Assembly: GCF_024295625.1 (NCBI RefSeq)
Contig: NZ_JANCOJ010000001.1
Coordinates: forward strand, 682,001-746,000
Source: Streptococcus sp. CF8_St5-11
GTDB taxonomy: Bacteria > Bacillota > Bacilli > Lactobacillales > Streptococcaceae
Direction of reading: 5' to 3'
DNA: 64,000 nucleotides
The position numbers were made by a program, and so were the translations under genes. Under the pieces are notes generated by a model. It made no database searches. It saw only the letters and a program-made list of their open reading frames with translations, and was not told where the DNA came from. Shown piece after piece: positions 20,094 through 31,360 of this stretch (positions are counted from its first letter, which is position 1; every line of letters starts with the position of its first letter).

Positions 20094-23000
20094 TTATTTT
20101 TCATCTTCTTTTTTGCGGCTTCCAAGTGCTGCAACCCCTGCAACCCCTGCAACTGCTCCAAGAAGAGCTGAAGCTACAGATCCTGTTTCACCAGTATTTG
20201 GAAGTTGTTCAAGAGCTGGAGCTGGTTTAGCTGGTTGCTCAGGAACTGGGTTCACTGGTGTATTAGGTGTTGGATCTACCGGAGTATTTGGTGTTGGAGT
20301 TGGTGGCACTGGAGTATTTGGTGTTGGAGTTGGTGGCACTGGAGTGTTTGGTGTTGGAGTTGGTGGCACTGGAGTGTTTGGTGTTGGAACGTTTGGAGTC
20401 TTCACAAGTTTGTAAACATAAGTAACGTTCTTATCACCTTCGATAACTTTACCAGTTGTTGGGTCAGTTGTTGTTAAGTGACCTTCACCGTCAACGTTAC
20501 CTACTGGGTAGTTACCTTGTGGTACCAATTCATAGACTTTACCATCTGCAGTTGTGATTGTCTTAGGACGGTTATCCACAACTGTATCGTAGTCTTTACC
20601 TACTGGTTGGTCTTTTTCATCCACTACTGAAGTCTTGATAGTGTTACCATTTTCATCTACATAGTGAACGTATACATTACCCTTAGGTTGTACAGGTTCT
20701 TCGACAAGTTTGTAGATGTAAGTAACGTCTTTACGTCCTTCAACCACTTTACCAGTTGTTGGGTCTGTTGATTCAAGGTGACCTTGAGTATCTACTTTAC
20801 CAACTGTGTAGTTTCCGACTGGTACGATTTCGTAAGTTTTACCTTCGAATCTAATGTACTGTGGACGGTTGTCTTCAACAGTGTTGTAGTCTTTACCTAC
20901 TGGTTGGTCTAACTCATCTGTTACTGATTCTTTAATGGTGTTACCTTCAGTATCTTTGTAGTGTACGTATACGCTACCCTTAGGTTGAGTTGGTTCTTCC
21001 TTCACTTCTTTGTAAACGTAAGTGATGATTGAACGTGGTTTATCAACTTTACCTTTAATTGGATCAGATGATTCTAAGTGTCCATCGCCATCAACTTTAC
21101 CTACTGGGTAGTCACCTTTCGGTACGATCTTGTAAGTCTTACCGTCTGGAGTCTTGATAGTATTAGGTTTTTCACCTTCCTCAGTTGTGTTATATGGTGT
21201 GTCATATGGTGAGTTTGGTGTGTCTTGACGAGGTTTTTGAATTTCTTTACCATTTTCGTCTACGTAAGTGATGATGACGTCACCTTCTTTAGGTTTCGTT
21301 GGATCTTCTTTCAATTTGTAGACGTAAGTGACGTTCGTATCATCTTCAGCAACTTTACCAGTTGTAGCATCTGATGACTTAAGGTGACCTTGTTCGTCGA
21401 CTTGACCTACTGGGTAGTTACCAGCTGGTACCAATTCGTATGTCTTACCTTGGAACTCGATCGTGCTTGGACGGTTGTCTACTACTGTATCGTAGTCCTT
21501 ATCAACTGGTTGATCTTTTTCGTCAGTTACTGATTCTTTGATCTTGTTACCATTGACGTCAACATAGTGAACGTATACGTTACCCTTCACTTCTTCATAA
21601 ACGTAAGTGATAGTTGATTTAGGTTTATCAACTTTACCTTTAATTGGATCAGATGATTCCAAGTGTCCATCGCCATCAACTTTACCTACTGGGTAATCAC
21701 CTTTTGGTACGATCTTGTATGTCTTACCATCTGGAGTCTTGATTGTGTTAGGTTTTTCACCTTCCTCAGTTGTGTTATATGGAGTATCATATGGTGAGTT
21801 TGGTGTATCTTGACGAGGATCTTTAATCACTTTACCTTTTGTATCTACATAAGTGATGATTACTTCACCTTGTTTAGGTGTTTCACTTTCAGAATTTGAT
21901 GAAGAGTTAGATGCTGATTGTGATACAGATGTAGAAAGTGATGTTGAAGCCGATGTACTCAATGATGCTGATTGGCTCGCAGATACTGATGCTGATTCAG
22001 ATGCTGATGTGCTCAATGACGCTGATTGGCTTGCTGATACTGATGCTGATTCAGACGCTGATGTGCTCAATGACGCTGATTGACTAGCTGATACAGAAGC
22101 TGATGCTGAAGCCGATGTGCTCAATGATGCTGATTGGCTTGCTGATACTGATGCTGACTCAGACGCTGATGTACTCAATGATGCTGATTGGCTTGCTGAT
22201 ACAGAAGCTGATGCTGATGCCGATGTGCTCAATGATGCTGATTGACTTGCTGATACGCTTGCTGACTCAGATGCTGATGCGCTCAATGACGCTGATACTG
22301 ATTCAGATGCTGATGCAGATTCAGATGCTGACACTGAAGCCGATGTGCTCAATGACGCTGATTGGCTTGCTGATACAGAAGCTGATGCTGATGCCGATGT
22401 GCTCAATGATGCTGATTGGCTCGCAGATACTGATGCTGATTCAGAAGCTGATGTGCTCAATGACGCTGATTGGCTTGCTGATACTGATGCTGATGCTGAA
22501 GCCGATGTGCTCAATGACGCTGATTGGCTTGCTGATACGCTTGCTGACTCAGATGCTGATGCGCTCAATGATGCTGACGCTGACTCAGATGCTGAAACAG
22601 ATTCAGACGTTGATGTTGATGCTGATTCTGATGCTGACTCAGACGCTGATGTTGATTCAGAAACTGATTGGCTTGTTGAAGCTGATTGTGATTCTGAAAT
22701 AGATTGCGATGCAGATTCAGATGCAGAAGCTGATTCGCTCAATGATGCTGATTGGCTCGCAGATACTGATGCTGATGCTGACGCTGATGTGCTCAATGAT
22801 GCTGATTGGCTCGCAGATACTGATGCTGATTCAGATGCCGATGTGCTCAATGATGCTGATTGACTTGCTGATACAGAAGCTGATGCTGATGCCGATGTGC
22901 TCAATGATGCTGATTGACTAGCTGATACAGAAGCTGATGCTGAAGCCGATGTGCTCAATGAGGCTGATTGACTTGCTGATACGCTTGCTGATGCTGAAGC

Positions 23001-26000
23001 CGATGTGCTCAATGAGGCTGATTGGCTTGCTGAAGTTGATGCTGATGCTGAAGCCGATGTACTCAATGAGGCTGATTGACTTGCTGATACGCTTGCTGAT
23101 TCTTGCGCTGATGTGCTCAACGATGCTGACTCAGATGCCGATACTGACGCTGATTCTGATGCTGATTGGCTTGCTGATTCTTGCGCCGACGTGCTCAACG
23201 ACGATGACTCAGATGCTGATACCGATGCTGATTCCTGTACTGATTCAGACAATGATGTAGAAGCTTGTTCTGATACAGACTGTGAGTTAGATACAACTTC
23301 TGATAATGATTGTGAAGCTGAAGCTGATTCTGATGCTGAATTTGAACCTGAATCTGATTGTGATTCCACTTTCAACTTATAGATATAAGTAACATTCTTC
23401 TCACCTGAAGCCACTTTACCAGTTGTATCATCATCACCTGTCCAGTGACCTTGGCTGTCAACTTGACCTACTGGGTAATTACCAGCTTCTACAAGTTCGT
23501 AAGTTTTACCTTCAAATTTAATTTCTTTAGGACGATTATCTACTACAGTATCATAATCCTTCTCAAGTGGTTGATCTTGCTCATCAATAACAGATCCCAT
23601 GATCGTATTTCCGTTAATATCTTTATAATGAACGAAGACACTTCCAACTTCTTCATAAACGTAAGTAATGGTAGATTTTGGTTTGTCAACTTTACCAGTA
23701 ATAGGATCTGAAGATTTCAAATGACCATTTTCATCAACACCTCCTACTGGGTAATCACCTTTAGGTACAATCTTATATGTCTTACCATCAGTAGTCTTGA
23801 TGATATTTGGTTTTTCACCTTTTTCTGTTGTATCATATGGTGTATCATATGGTGATTTAGGTGTATCTTGACGAGATTTTTGGATTTCGTTACCTTTCGT
23901 ATCTACATAAGTGATAACAACTTCACCTTCTTTTGGTGTTTCTTTCAATTTGTAGATATAGGTTACATTCTGATCTTGTTTAGCAACTGAACCTTTAATT
24001 GGGTCTGAAGTTGTAAGGTGACCATCTGAGTCAACTTGACCAACAGTATATGTACCTGCCGGTACCAACTCGTAAGTTTTACCATTGTACTCAATTGTAT
24101 CTGGACGGTTATCTACTACTGTGTCATATGCTTTGTTGATAGGTTGTTTATCTTCATCTGTTACTGAAGCTTTAATCGTTGTTCCTTCAGTATCTTTATA
24201 GTGAACGTAAACACTTCCTTTTTCGTCTGACTTAACAAAGTAATAATTTACATCAGTCGATGGTTTAATCGCAGTTGGAATTGAGTAGTTGTTAGAGAAT
24301 GATACATACCCCTTCAAATTAGAATATGCTTTACCATTTGGTGCTGTAGGATCATTCGAAACAGATCCTTCTGCTTGAATTTCTGGATTTTTACCAGCAA
24401 TGACATTAAATTGATTATTAGCTGATGATGCTGCTGTAAGAGAACGATCAGGTGCTCCTTTAAATGGACGTGGATAAGTATGCATTGTTCCATCCATTTG
24501 TTTATAGGTATCTGTCTCTGTAGTAGAGAACCAACCTGAGATAATTAATGCACGACTTCCAGCAGTTTCATTAACTTCAATATAGTAGTCACCATTTTTG
24601 CTGTTTACTCTTGTAACTTTTGTTTCGTCAGCTTCCCAAATTGAGTTAGCTTTATTTACTTTACTTGTATAAACAAGTGTGTACTTAGATACATCTTCAG
24701 TACCAATATCTGATGCTGTAAAATTGTTAACTTGTGATGGGTCAAGAGCGTAGAATTTTGTAACAGTTGAACCTTCCGTATCAACGATTTCAGAAATACG
24801 TTTCACGTAGTAGTGGTTTGCTCCACCTTGAAGTTCGACCAATTTTTGGCCAACAACACCTTTACCAAGGACACCCGATGTTTTTTGAGTTGTGTCTGTT
24901 GTTGCTGGAACTTGTTCATACCCCTCAATATTACGGTTTCCTGAAGCTGTGAATTTTTGACCAGCAAGACCTGTTTGCGTATAGCTTGCAAGATCTGTTT
25001 CATTTCCAGTTGGTGTATAAGTTTGTCCTTTTGTGTACTTGCTGCTATCAACAAGTTTATAGTGTGTTGTTTGATCAGCTTTTGCATAAGGAACAGAAGT
25101 TTGAATGTTCGGCTTATCTTCACCCTGGTTACCAGGATAGTTGATATCACGAATTTGCAGAGTTTCATATACATGCTGAGGGTTAACCAATGAGAAGGTC
25201 ACATTCCCTGGATCTGTTCCGTTAGAAGCCGCATAGGTTAAGGTATTTGTTACATCAGAATTGTTGTTTGTGATGTAGCTTGGAAGAGAGATATTGCTTT
25301 CTCCAGCATGAATAGTACGAGTGTAAGCTTCTGTACCATCAGACTTCTTCACAATACGCAAGTAAACATCTGGGTTAGCTGAGAGACTACCAGTGATGGC
25401 TGAACGGTCTACTGAAAGAGTAGCGTAGTAATCAAAGTTTGTTTTGGCACCAGTTGAATGGTCTGTCTTAAGGAATTGCCATACACCAAAAGTCAAACGT
25501 TCAGCATTTGGATCCAAAGCATAACCAGCTTCGTTGAATTCAGGATCTTCAATCGTTGCACCATTTGCATTTGTAATAACTGGTGTAGTATTTACGCTAC
25601 CAGTAGTGCTTGTTGAGATTGGAGCCAACTGAGCTGAAATTGCTGGAGCACCGTTTACTGTTGTGTTTCCAGTAAATCCTGCTGCAGTCAAGGTTGCCAT
25701 CATGTCATCTACTGACTTGCTCAAACGTTCGCGTTGGTCTGCGTATGATTGAGCGGATGCATTAGCATTGATCAAGCTGTTGCTTGCTGTCAATTCTGTT
25801 TGAACTTTAGCGATGGCAGCATTAAGTGCTGCTTTCTTTTCTGGAGCTGAAACAGTTGCTGAGTAGTCTCCTGCAATCTTGTTCAACAATGCTGCTTCTG
25901 AAGTGTTTTGTTCCAAAACAACTTTATCTTCAGATTTCGCTACTGTTGTAGTAGCTTCTACACTTGCTTCAGAGCCAGCTGCTACAGTTGATTCGCTTGA

Positions 26001-26513
26001 AGCTGCTGAAAGTTCTGCTGAACCTTGTTCGCTCAATGAAGCTGAGTGAGATACAGATACGCTTGTAGAGGTTGAAGCACTTGCAGATGCAGAAGCGCTA
26101 GCTGATTCTGTTGTTGACTCAGTTGTTGATTCAGACTGAGATTCAGTTGTTGAAGTTGTACCAAGTACTGTACTTCCTTGTTCTACAAGAGCCTCACTTG
26201 AAAGCTCAGATGCAGTCGCAACATCTGATCCTGTCTCATCTGCTTTTGCAGTGTTCGCTACTGTAGCTGCACCAAGAACAGCACCAGCTGCTACGATCCC
26301 TTTGAGCAAGCCACGGCTTGTCATTTCTTTCACTGATACTGCGTCTTCACGCACTTCAGCTACAACAGTCTCTTCGACTTGACCACGAATGACTTTCAAA
26401 AGACCAAAGTTAGAAGTCGCAGCACGCAACCAGTTTTTACCTGATTTGATCAATTTGAAACGGGTCACACGATCCGTTTCACGGAATTCACCGTTCGAAC
26501 GTTTAAAAAACAT
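20094..26513 (-). CDS. Serine-rich repeat glycoprotein adhesin 3 with MucBP-type domains, LPNTG-anchored
   Basis: This 2,139-residue accessory Sec substrate has a signal peptide of about 91 residues (KSGKNWLRA near 23, cleavage after AKA), a short serine-rich segment, a helical segment beginning near [12 protein letters not shown], a beta-rich region to about 758, three MucBP-like repeats (about 758-1045), a serine repeat of 16-residue units (about 1045-1545), five more MucBP-like repeats (about 1545-2037), a proline-rich [10 protein letters not shown] linker and LPNTG near 2104. The MucBP units alternate between a type with [13 protein letters not shown]...YELVPAG and a type with ITYVDTKG...[12 protein letters not shown]. 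MucBP domains are known from mucin-binding lactobacillar proteins, so mucin or host glycan binding is a reasonable but untested guess. The serine region splits the MucBP array. The N-terminal region is related to SRRP 1. AAGGAGA precedes the ATG. Confidence 0.92.
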   Translation of the reverse strand: MFFKRSNGEFRETDRVTRFKLIKSGKNWLRAATSNFGLLKVIRGQVEETVVAEVREDAVSVKEMTSRGLLKGIVAAGAVLGAATVANTAKADETGSDVATASELSSEALVEQGSTVLGTTSTTESQSESTTESTTESASASASASASTSTSVSVSHSASLSEQGSAELSAASSESTVAAGSEASVEATTTVAKSEDKVVLEQNTSEAALLNKIAGDYSATVSAPEKKAALNAAIAKVQTELTASNSLINANASAQSYADQRERLSKSVDDMMATLTAAGFTGNTTVNGAPAISAQLAPISTSTTGSVNTTPVITNANGATIEDPEFNEAGYALDPNAERLTFGVWQFLKTDHSTGAKTNFDYYATLSVDRSAITGSLSANPDVYLRIVKKSDGTEAYTRTIHAGESNISLPSYITNNNSDVTNTLTYAASNGTDPGNVTFSLVNPQHVYETLQIRDINYPGNQGEDKPNIQTSVPYAKADQTTHYKLVDSSKYTKGQTYTPTGNETDLASYTQTGLAGQKFTASGNRNIEGYEQVPATTDTTQKTSGVLGKGVVGQKLVELQGGANHYYVKRISEIVDTEGSTVTKFYALDPSQVNNFTASDIGTEDVSKYTLVYTSKVNKANSIWEADETKVTRVNSKNGDYYIEVNETAGSRALIISGWFSTTETDTYKQMDGTMHTYPRPFKGAPDRSLTAASSANNQFNVIAGKNPEIQAEGSVSNDPTAPNGKAYSNLKGYVSFSNNYSIPTAIKPSTDVNYYFVKSDEKGSVYVHYKDTEGTTIKASVTDEDKQPINKAYDTVVDNRPDTIEYNGKTYELVPAGTYTVGQVDSDGHLTTSDPIKGSVAKQDQNVTYIYKLKETPKEGEVVITYVDTKGNEIQKSRQDTPKSPYDTPYDTTEKGEKPNIIKTTDGKTYKIVPKGDYPVGGVDENGHLKSSDPITGKVDKPKSTITYVYEEVGSVFVHYKDINGNTIMGSVIDEQDQPLEKDYDTVVDNRPKEIKFEGKTYELVEAGNYPVGQVDSQGHWTGDDDTTGKVASGEKNVTYIYKLKVESQSDSGSNSASESASASQSLSEVVSNSQSVSEQASTSLSESVQESASVSASESSSLSTSAQESASQSASESASVSASESASLSTSAQESASVSASQSASLSTSASASASTSASQSASLSTSASASASVSASQSASLSTSASASASVSASQSASLSTSASASASVSASQSASLSTSASESASVSASQSASLSTSASASASVSASQSASLSESASASESASQSISESQSASTSQSVSESTSASESASESASTSTSESVSASESASASLSASASESASVSASQSASLSTSASASASVSASQSASLSTSASESASVSASQSASLSTSASASASVSASQSASLSTSASVSASESASASESVSASLSASASESASVSASQSASLSTSASASASVSASQSASLSTSASESASVSASQSASLSTSASASASVSASQSASLSTSASESASVSASQSASLSTSASESASVSASQSASLSTSASTSLSTSVSQSASNSSSNSESETPKQGEVIITYVDTKGKVIKDPRQDTPNSPYDTPYNTTEEGEKPNTIKTPDGKTYKIVPKGDYPVGKVDGDGHLESSDPIKGKVDKPKSTITYVYEEVKGNVYVHYVDVNGNKIKESVTDEKDQPVDKDYDTVVDNRPSTIEFQGKTYELVPAGNYPVGQVDEQGHLKSSDATTGKVAEDDTNVTYVYKLKEDPTKPKEGDVIITYVDENGKEIQKPRQDTPNSPYDTPYNTTEEGEKPNTIKTPDGKTYKIVPKGDYPVGKVDGDGHLESSDPIKGKVDKPRSIITYVYKEVKEEPTQPKGSVYVHYKDTEGNTIKESVTDELDQPVGKDYNTVEDNRPQYIRFEGKTYEIVPVGNYTVGKVDTQGHLESTDPTTGKVVEGRKDVTYIYKLVEEPVQPKGNVYVHYVDENGNTIKTSVVDEKDQPVGKDYDTVVDNRPKTITTADGKVYELVPQGNYPVGNVDGEGHLTTTDPTTGKVIEGDKNVTYVYKLVKTPNVPTPNTPVPPTPTPNTPVPPTPTPNTPVPPTPTPNTPVDPTPNTPVNPVPEQPAKPAPALEQLPNTGETGSVASALLGAVAGVAGVAALGSRKKEDEK
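21880..23370 (-). repeat. 48-bp tandem repeat array coding the serine-rich region of SRRP 3
   Basis: Units of 16 residues of the form [16 protein letters not shown] recur about thirty times, with internal variants (SASESASV and a more irregular block near 22560-22730). The array is in frame and lies between two groups of MucBP-like domains. Confidence 0.88.
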
Positions 26514-26548
26514 TTCTGTCTCCTTATTACATTTTTTATTTCCCTAAC

Positions 26549-26577
26549 ATTATAGACTAATCTGTCGATTTTTGGAA
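26549..26577 (-). promoter_or_regulatory. Promoter of SRRP gene 3
   Basis: TATAAT (26554-26549) with a weak -35 TTCCAA 17 nt upstream lies on the minus strand, about 36 nt before the ATG. Confidence 0.55.
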
Positions 26578-26714
26578 GCAATTATCCTTAATTATTGCTA
26601 TTTTTTTATAATTTTTGTTTTAGATAGTAATAAAATCGTTTTCAGTAGGATCAATTTGTCAAACCGGGGCAATTTTTTGAAAAAATCCTATAATACTTTT
26701 ACTTTAGAGGTGAA

Positions 26715-26743
26715 ACAAAAAGCCCCTTTTAATAGGGACTTTT
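26715..26743 (-). terminator. Terminator after gltX
   Basis: The stem AAAAGTCCC/GGGGCTTTT (one G-T wobble) is followed by TTTGTTTC on the minus strand, a few bases after the gltX stop. Confidence 0.75.
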
Positions 26744-26750
26744 CTGATAA

Positions 26751-28208
26751 TTATCTGATTTTTTCCAACATATTTTCAATATGCTGAATAGATTTTTCAC
26801 GTCCAAGCAAGTAGATAGTATCTGGCAATTCAGGACCATGCATTTCACCTGAAACGGCAATACGGATTGGCATGAAGAGATTTTTCCCTTTGATACCAGT
26901 TTCCTTTTGGACCGCTTTGATTTGTGGGAAGATATTTTCTACCACAAACTCATCGTCTGACATGGCTTCGAGTTTGGCCTTAAAGGCTTCAAGTACAGTC
27001 GGAACCGTTTCACCAGCCATGACTTCTCGCTCAGCGTCTGTCAATTCTGGGAAGTCTGAGAAGAAAAGGTCTGTCAATGGAACGATTTCGTCCACTGACT
27101 TCATTTGTGGCTTGTAGAGTTCTACAAACTTCTCAGCCTTGTCTGTCAAACGACCTGCTTCTTCGAGGAATGGCTTGGCCATTTCAAAGATAGTCGCAAG
27201 ATCCGCATTCTTGATATACTCATTGCTCATCCAGTCCATTTTCTTCTGGTCGAAAGCAGCTGGAGACTTGCTGAGACGATGTTCATCAAAGAGCTTGATG
27301 AGTTCTTCGCGAGAGAAGATTTCGTCTTCCCCACCAGGGTTCCAACCAAGAAGAGCGATGAAGTTAAAGACTGCTTCTGGAAGGTAGCCCTTCTTACGGT
27401 AATCTTCGATAAATTGAAGGGTGTTGGTGTCCCGTTTAGACAACTTCTTACCTGTTTCAGAGTTGATGATCAAAGTCATGTGTCCAAACTCAGGTGCTTC
27501 CCATCCAAGAGCTTCATAGACCATGAGCTGTTTTGGGGTGTTGGCAATGTGGTCGTCTCCACGGATGACGTGAGAGATTTGCATGTCGTGGTCATCGATC
27601 ACAACGGCAAAGTTGTAAGTTGGGTAGCCATCTTTCTTCTGGATGACCCAATCCCCACCGATATTGCCACCTTCAAACTCGATATCGCCTTTGACCATAT
27701 CATGCCATTTGTAGATACCTGACTCATTGACTGCCAAGCGAACCGTTGGAATCACACCAGCTGCTTCACGTTCTGCGATATAAGCTGCTTTTTCTTCTTC
27801 GCTCATGCCAAGGTATTCATTGATATAGCGAGGTGTTTCACCTGCTGCTTCTTGGCGTTCACGTTCCGCTGCCAACTCTTCTTCTGTAACGTAAGATTTA
27901 TAGGCTTTTCCTTCAGCCAAGAGTTGGTCGATGTATTTTTGATAAAGTGGTAGCCGTTCTGATTGGCGGTAGTTTTCGTGCGTCTCAGGGCTTTCATCCC
28001 AGTCCATGCCCAACCAACGAAGGTTTTCAAGCTGGGAACGTTCCCCGTCTTCAACGTGACGTTTGCGGTCCGTATCTTCGATACGGATGATAAAGGTTCC
28101 ACCATGATGGCGCGCATACAAGTAGTTAAACAATGCTGTACGAGCATTTCCGATGTGTAGTAGTCCAGTTGGACTTGGTGCATAACGCACACGAATATCT
28201 TTTGCCAT
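26751..28208 (-). CDS. gltX: Glutamyl-tRNA synthetase
   Basis: This class I aminoacyl-tRNA synthetase (485 residues) charges tRNA-Glu and, in streptococci, probably also tRNA-Gln for later amidation by GatCAB. The N-terminus [20 protein letters not shown] carries the HIGH-type motif as HIGN; the KMSKS-type loop is KKLSKRD. The length is normal and no frameshift is seen. AGAGGAGAG precedes the ATG. It is a core gene bordering the SRRP cluster and is monocistronic by the flanking promoter and terminator. Confidence 0.97.
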   Translation of the reverse strand: MAKDIRVRYAPSPTGLLHIGNARTALFNYLYARHHGGTFIIRIEDTDRKRHVEDGERSQLENLRWLGMDWDESPETHENYRQSERLPLYQKYIDQLLAEGKAYKSYVTEEELAAERERQEAAGETPRYINEYLGMSEEEKAAYIAEREAAGVIPTVRLAVNESGIYKWHDMVKGDIEFEGGNIGGDWVIQKKDGYPTYNFAVVIDDHDMQISHVIRGDDHIANTPKQLMVYEALGWEAPEFGHMTLIINSETGKKLSKRDTNTLQFIEDYRKKGYLPEAVFNFIALLGWNPGGEDEIFSREELIKLFDEHRLSKSPAAFDQKKMDWMSNEYIKNADLATIFEMAKPFLEEAGRLTDKAEKFVELYKPQMKSVDEIVPLTDLFFSDFPELTDAEREVMAGETVPTVLEAFKAKLEAMSDDEFVVENIFPQIKAVQKETGIKGKNLFMPIRIAVSGEMHGPELPDTIYLLGREKSIQHIENMLEKIR

Positions 28209-28262
28209 ATTTCTCTCCTCTTATCTTGTTCGCTATTTCTAGCTCATTTTTCAATCATTCCT

Positions 28263-28290
28263 ATTATACCACAAAGAAAGCAGGACTGAA
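28263..28290 (-). promoter_or_regulatory. Promoter of gltX
   Basis: An extended -10 TGGTATAAT (TATAAT at 28268-28263) with TTCAGT 16 nt upstream lies about 55 nt before the gltX ATG on the minus strand. Confidence 0.65.
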
Positions 28291-28334
28291 ATGAATAAGT
28301 GGCCTTTCTAGCTTTTCTTCCTATATATAAGAAA

Positions 28335-28510
28335 AGAGAGTGGGACAGAAATCGGTCATTCGTTAGAATTCGATTTCGTCGTCCCACCTCCGCACAGTTG
28401 AGTAGGGCTGTAAAAGTTGATGAAATCAGCGTACTAGAGCCCACTCAACCACTGCGTCTTGCTCGACAATCCAAAAACAATTAAGAGGCTAGGACTTTTG
28501 TCCCAGCCTC
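28335..28510 (+). repeat. Three-hairpin intergenic repeat, copy A
   Basis: This copy of about 176 bp starts AGAGAGTGGGACAGAAATCG and ends GTCCCAGCCTC. It folds as three hairpins: GTGGGAC...GTCCCAC; TTGAGTAGGGCT...AGCCCACTCAA with an inner GCTGAT/ATCAGC; and GAGGCTAGGAC/GTCCCAGCCTC. The last hairpin, read on the minus strand, is followed by a TTAATTGTTTTT tract and so can terminate estA transcripts. Near-identical copies are at 56367-56542 and 61660-61834. Confidence 0.92.
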
Positions 28511-28642
28511 CATATGATGATTGTTTCAATCTTAATAAATGAACACACCCTAAATGCTATGTGAAAAAGATAAAGTCTCTTGTGAGCATCGCTCCCTGCG
28601 ACAATTTCCTTTTTTCACTTTGCATTTTACGCCCTTTGTATC
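28511..28642. other. Intergenic end between repeat copy A and estA
   Basis: No gene is seen. GTGAAAAAGATAAAG (from 28561) and TTTTTTCAC (from about 28610) could pair as a weak hairpin. The last bases, with the estA stop codon, match a 23-bp motif found at the end of the ABC ATPase gene (32741-32763) with two mismatches. Confidence 0.5.
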
Positions 28643-29425
28643 TTAACTTAGTCTTTCTTCTAATTCAAAGTCAATTGGTAGGGTTTGTAAAAAGTGCTCC
28701 AGCTCACGTTCCCAGTAGAACCATTCGTGCTTGCCTGGGCTGTGGGTATAGGTGACATCCAAGCCTAACTTTTCTAGTTCCTTGACTTCAAAATTATTGG
28801 CTTCATAAAGGAAATCCTGCTCCCCACACCAGATCCAGAGCTTGGTCTTCTTATCTGAAAACTTCTTGGCAGCAGTCTCTAGCGAATAGGGACTGGTCGT
28901 CCAATCCTCAATCTCTCCAAAAATTCCCTTCCAAAAAGCTGGTTGTTCCAAGTCATTGTTTTCAAAGTCTCTATCGTGAAAACTAAGTGCTCCAGAGAAA
29001 CTAGCCGCATGAGAGAAACGATTTGTCTTGAGGGCCAAGAGCATCGATCCATAGCCGCCCATGGATAAGCCAGCAATAAAGGTTTTCTCCCGTTTCTTAG
29101 TCATATTCGGGAAGAAGCGAGAAAGAGTCTCTGGCAATTCTTTCGCAATGGCCGTGTAGTAGTTGTAGCCATACTGGGTATCTGTGTAAAAGCCATTATT
29201 GGTGTTGGGTAGGACCACGATCAGATTGGTATTGCGCAGGATGCGCTCCACATTGGTCCGCTTCAACCAGGAGTGGTGGTTGCCATTCATCCCGTGTAAG
29301 AGATAGAGAACCGGAATATCCGTATCCGCTGGATCTTCCACGCGCGATGCATCGGGATAAAGGACGGACACGCCCCACTCCATCTTCAAGGCTTCTGAAT
29401 AATACTCAATCTGCATAACTGCCAT
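28643..29425 (-). CDS. estA: Tributyrin-type esterase EstA
   Basis: This alpha/beta-hydrolase esterase of the esterase D/tributyrin esterase type (260 residues) hydrolyses short-chain acyl esters. The lid and oxyanion segment [12 protein letters not shown] and the nucleophile elbow GLSMGG are seen, with a C-terminal GKHEWFYW supplying the catalytic histidine. In pneumococcus the homologue EstA has been linked to removal of O-acetyl groups from host sialic acids. The ATG at 29425 ([13 protein letters not shown]) has AGAGGAAATC upstream and is preferred to an in-frame ATG at 29455. It lies 70 nt after rnjB, an arrangement conserved in pneumococcus, so the two are probably co-transcribed. Confidence 0.9.
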   Translation of the reverse strand: MAVMQIEYYSEALKMEWGVSVLYPDASRVEDPADTDIPVLYLLHGMNGNHHSWLKRTNVERILRNTNLIVVLPNTNNGFYTDTQYGYNYYTAIAKELPETLSRFFPNMTKKREKTFIAGLSMGGYGSMLLALKTNRFSHAASFSGALSFHDRDFENNDLEQPAFWKGIFGEIEDWTTSPYSLETAAKKFSDKKTKLWIWCGEQDFLYEANNFEVKELEKLGLDVTYTHSPGKHEWFYWERELEHFLQTLPIDFELEERLS

Positions 29426-29495
29426 TTGATTTCCTCTTTCTACTGTTAAAAACACTCGGCAAGCCTCTGGCTGCCAAGCGTTTCCATTTCTTCTA

Positions 29496-31157
29496 TTATT
29501 TCACTTCCATCACGACTGGTAGGATGGCTGGACGACGTTTGGTTTGTTCAAACAAGAACTTAGACAAGTTGTCGCGTACCAAACCTTTCAATTCCCCCCA
29601 GTCAAAGCTGTCTTGTGCCAAATAGTCTTCAACACTTTGGTTGACCAATTCGCAACTTTCACGAAGAATATCCCGACTCTTCTTGACATAGACAAAACCA
29701 CGGGTGTGCACGCGCGCTTTGGAAATAATTTTCTTCTCTTTGCGATTCACCGTGAGCGCCACGATAAAGATCCCGTCTTCTGACAAGACCTTACGGTCAC
29801 GAAGGACGATATTGCCCACATCACCAATGGCATTCCCATCGATCATGACATCTCCAGCTGAGACGCTACCGGCAGGGACGAAGTCCCCCTTTTCGTACTC
29901 CATCACAGTGCCGCGTTTTGGAATAAAGATATTTTCAGGCAAGATACCGACTTCCATCGCTACTCGTGCATGGGCATCCAATTCGCGGTATTCCCCTTGG
30001 ATCGGGAAGAGGTATTTAGGACGAAGAAGGTTGATCATCAACTGCAAGTCCCGTGCGTTTCCGTGACCAGACACGCGCAAGCTTGACGTGATCAATTTAA
30101 CAATGCCACCTGCTTGGTAGATCATGTTTTCCACACGAGCCACCACAGCTTCTTTAGCAATCGATGGTGTTGTGACGACGTAGACCAAGTCCCCATCTTT
30201 GATTTCCACATAACGGTGACGGCCAATAGACATCTTGCGCAAACCGTTGATCGGCTCACCCATCCGGCCTGTTTCCAAAATAATCAATTCATGATCCTCG
30301 AAACGGCTCATTTCTTTTGGCTTGATCAAGAGTTTTTCGTTGGCAAGAGACAATTTGTTCAAGCGAATAGCTGTGCGGACGATGTTTTCCACATCAAACC
30401 CTGTCAAGACCACTCGACGGCCAGTCTCAGCCGCAGCATCAAAGACCTGCTGGATCCGAGAAAGGTTGCTGGCTACCGCCGCTACGATGACACGACCATC
30501 CCAGTCTGCAATCGTATCTAAGATGGCATCGCCTACTTCTTGCTCACTGGCAACTTGAATATTACTATCCGCATTAGCCGAATCACTCAAGAGGGCAAGG
30601 ACACCTTCGCGTCCAATCTCAGCTAGGCGAGCAAAGTCTGTTGCGTACGACTCGCTGGCAGTTTGGTCAAATTTAAAGTCTCCTGTGTAGACGATATTGC
30701 CCTCAGGAGTGCCAATCACAATCCCGATACTTTCAGGGATGGAGTGGGTTGTTTGAAAGAAAGAGACGACAGCATCACCAAAATCAATCTCAGAATTCTG
30801 ATCGATGACATGAAAGTCGTTGAATTTCTTCACACTGTCATTGCTTTTTACAAAGAGTTTAGCTAACTCAATGGTCAACTCGGTCCCGAATACAGGGACT
30901 TTCGCTTCCGCCAAAAGATAAGGCAAGGCCCCAATCGCATCTGCGTGACCATGGGTCAAGAAAACACCCGCAATGCGGTCCTTGTTTTCAAATAGATAAT
31001 CCATGTTGGGGATAACGACATCCACCCCAAGTTGCTCATTTTCTGGATACTTCAAACCTGCATCCAAGACAAAAATTGAATCGTTCACTTCGGCAACGTA
31101 GAGATTTTTCCCATTTTCTCGAACACCGCCAAGAGTGACTAATTTAATACTACTCAC
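29496..31157 (-). CDS. rnjB: Ribonuclease J2
   Basis: This beta-CASP metallo-beta-lactamase ribonuclease (553 residues) takes part in mRNA decay with RNase J1. The metal motif reads HGHADAIG instead of HxHxDH, which is the degenerate form known for RNase J2 in streptococci and suggests weak or absent catalytic activity of its own with a role as partner of J1. Other family parts are [25 protein letters not shown] and the [19 protein letters not shown] loop. The start is GTG (31157-31155) with AAAGGAGA 7 nt upstream. estA follows. Confidence 0.93.
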   Translation of the reverse strand: MSSIKLVTLGGVRENGKNLYVAEVNDSIFVLDAGLKYPENEQLGVDVVIPNMDYLFENKDRIAGVFLTHGHADAIGALPYLLAEAKVPVFGTELTIELAKLFVKSNDSVKKFNDFHVIDQNSEIDFGDAVVSFFQTTHSIPESIGIVIGTPEGNIVYTGDFKFDQTASESYATDFARLAEIGREGVLALLSDSANADSNIQVASEQEVGDAILDTIADWDGRVIVAAVASNLSRIQQVFDAAAETGRRVVLTGFDVENIVRTAIRLNKLSLANEKLLIKPKEMSRFEDHELIILETGRMGEPINGLRKMSIGRHRYVEIKDGDLVYVVTTPSIAKEAVVARVENMIYQAGGIVKLITSSLRVSGHGNARDLQLMINLLRPKYLFPIQGEYRELDAHARVAMEVGILPENIFIPKRGTVMEYEKGDFVPAGSVSAGDVMIDGNAIGDVGNIVLRDRKVLSEDGIFIVALTVNRKEKKIISKARVHTRGFVYVKKSRDILRESCELVNQSVEDYLAQDSFDWGELKGLVRDNLSKFLFEQTKRRPAILPVVMEVK

Positions 31158-31249
31158 TGTTGTCTCCTTTAGTGTGATTGTTTTAATACTTACGGTCCTT
31201 GGTCGCCCAAGTCGAATTACAGCTTTGCAAATACTTGCATATCCACTCT

Positions 31250-31278
31250 ATTATACAATTTTTTTCTCTTTTTTTCAA
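31250..31278 (-). promoter_or_regulatory. Promoter of rnjB-estA
   Basis: TTGAAA (31278-31273), a 17-nt spacer and TATAAT (31255-31250) lie on the minus strand about 90 nt before the GTG start. The spacer is extremely A-rich, which may act as an UP-like or bending element. Confidence 0.7.
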
Positions 31279-31293
31279 AAAGCTTTCCACAGC

Positions 31294-31326
31294 AAAAAAG
31301 TCCTCTCATCTGAAGTAGATGAGAGG
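31294..31326 (-). terminator. Terminator after the small protein gene at 31361-31903
   Basis: The perfect 10-bp stem CCTCTCATCT/AGATGAGAGG has a 5-nt loop and is followed on the minus strand by ACTTTTTTG. Confidence 0.85.
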
Positions 31327-31360
31327 GCTTCTAGGCGCCTATTTTTAGGGGGAAAAGACC

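Noticed and set aside
21880..23370. CRISPR-like regular repeats (48-bp units)
   Set aside because: The units are in frame, degenerate at third positions and code serine-rich sequence; there are no unique spacers or cas genes.
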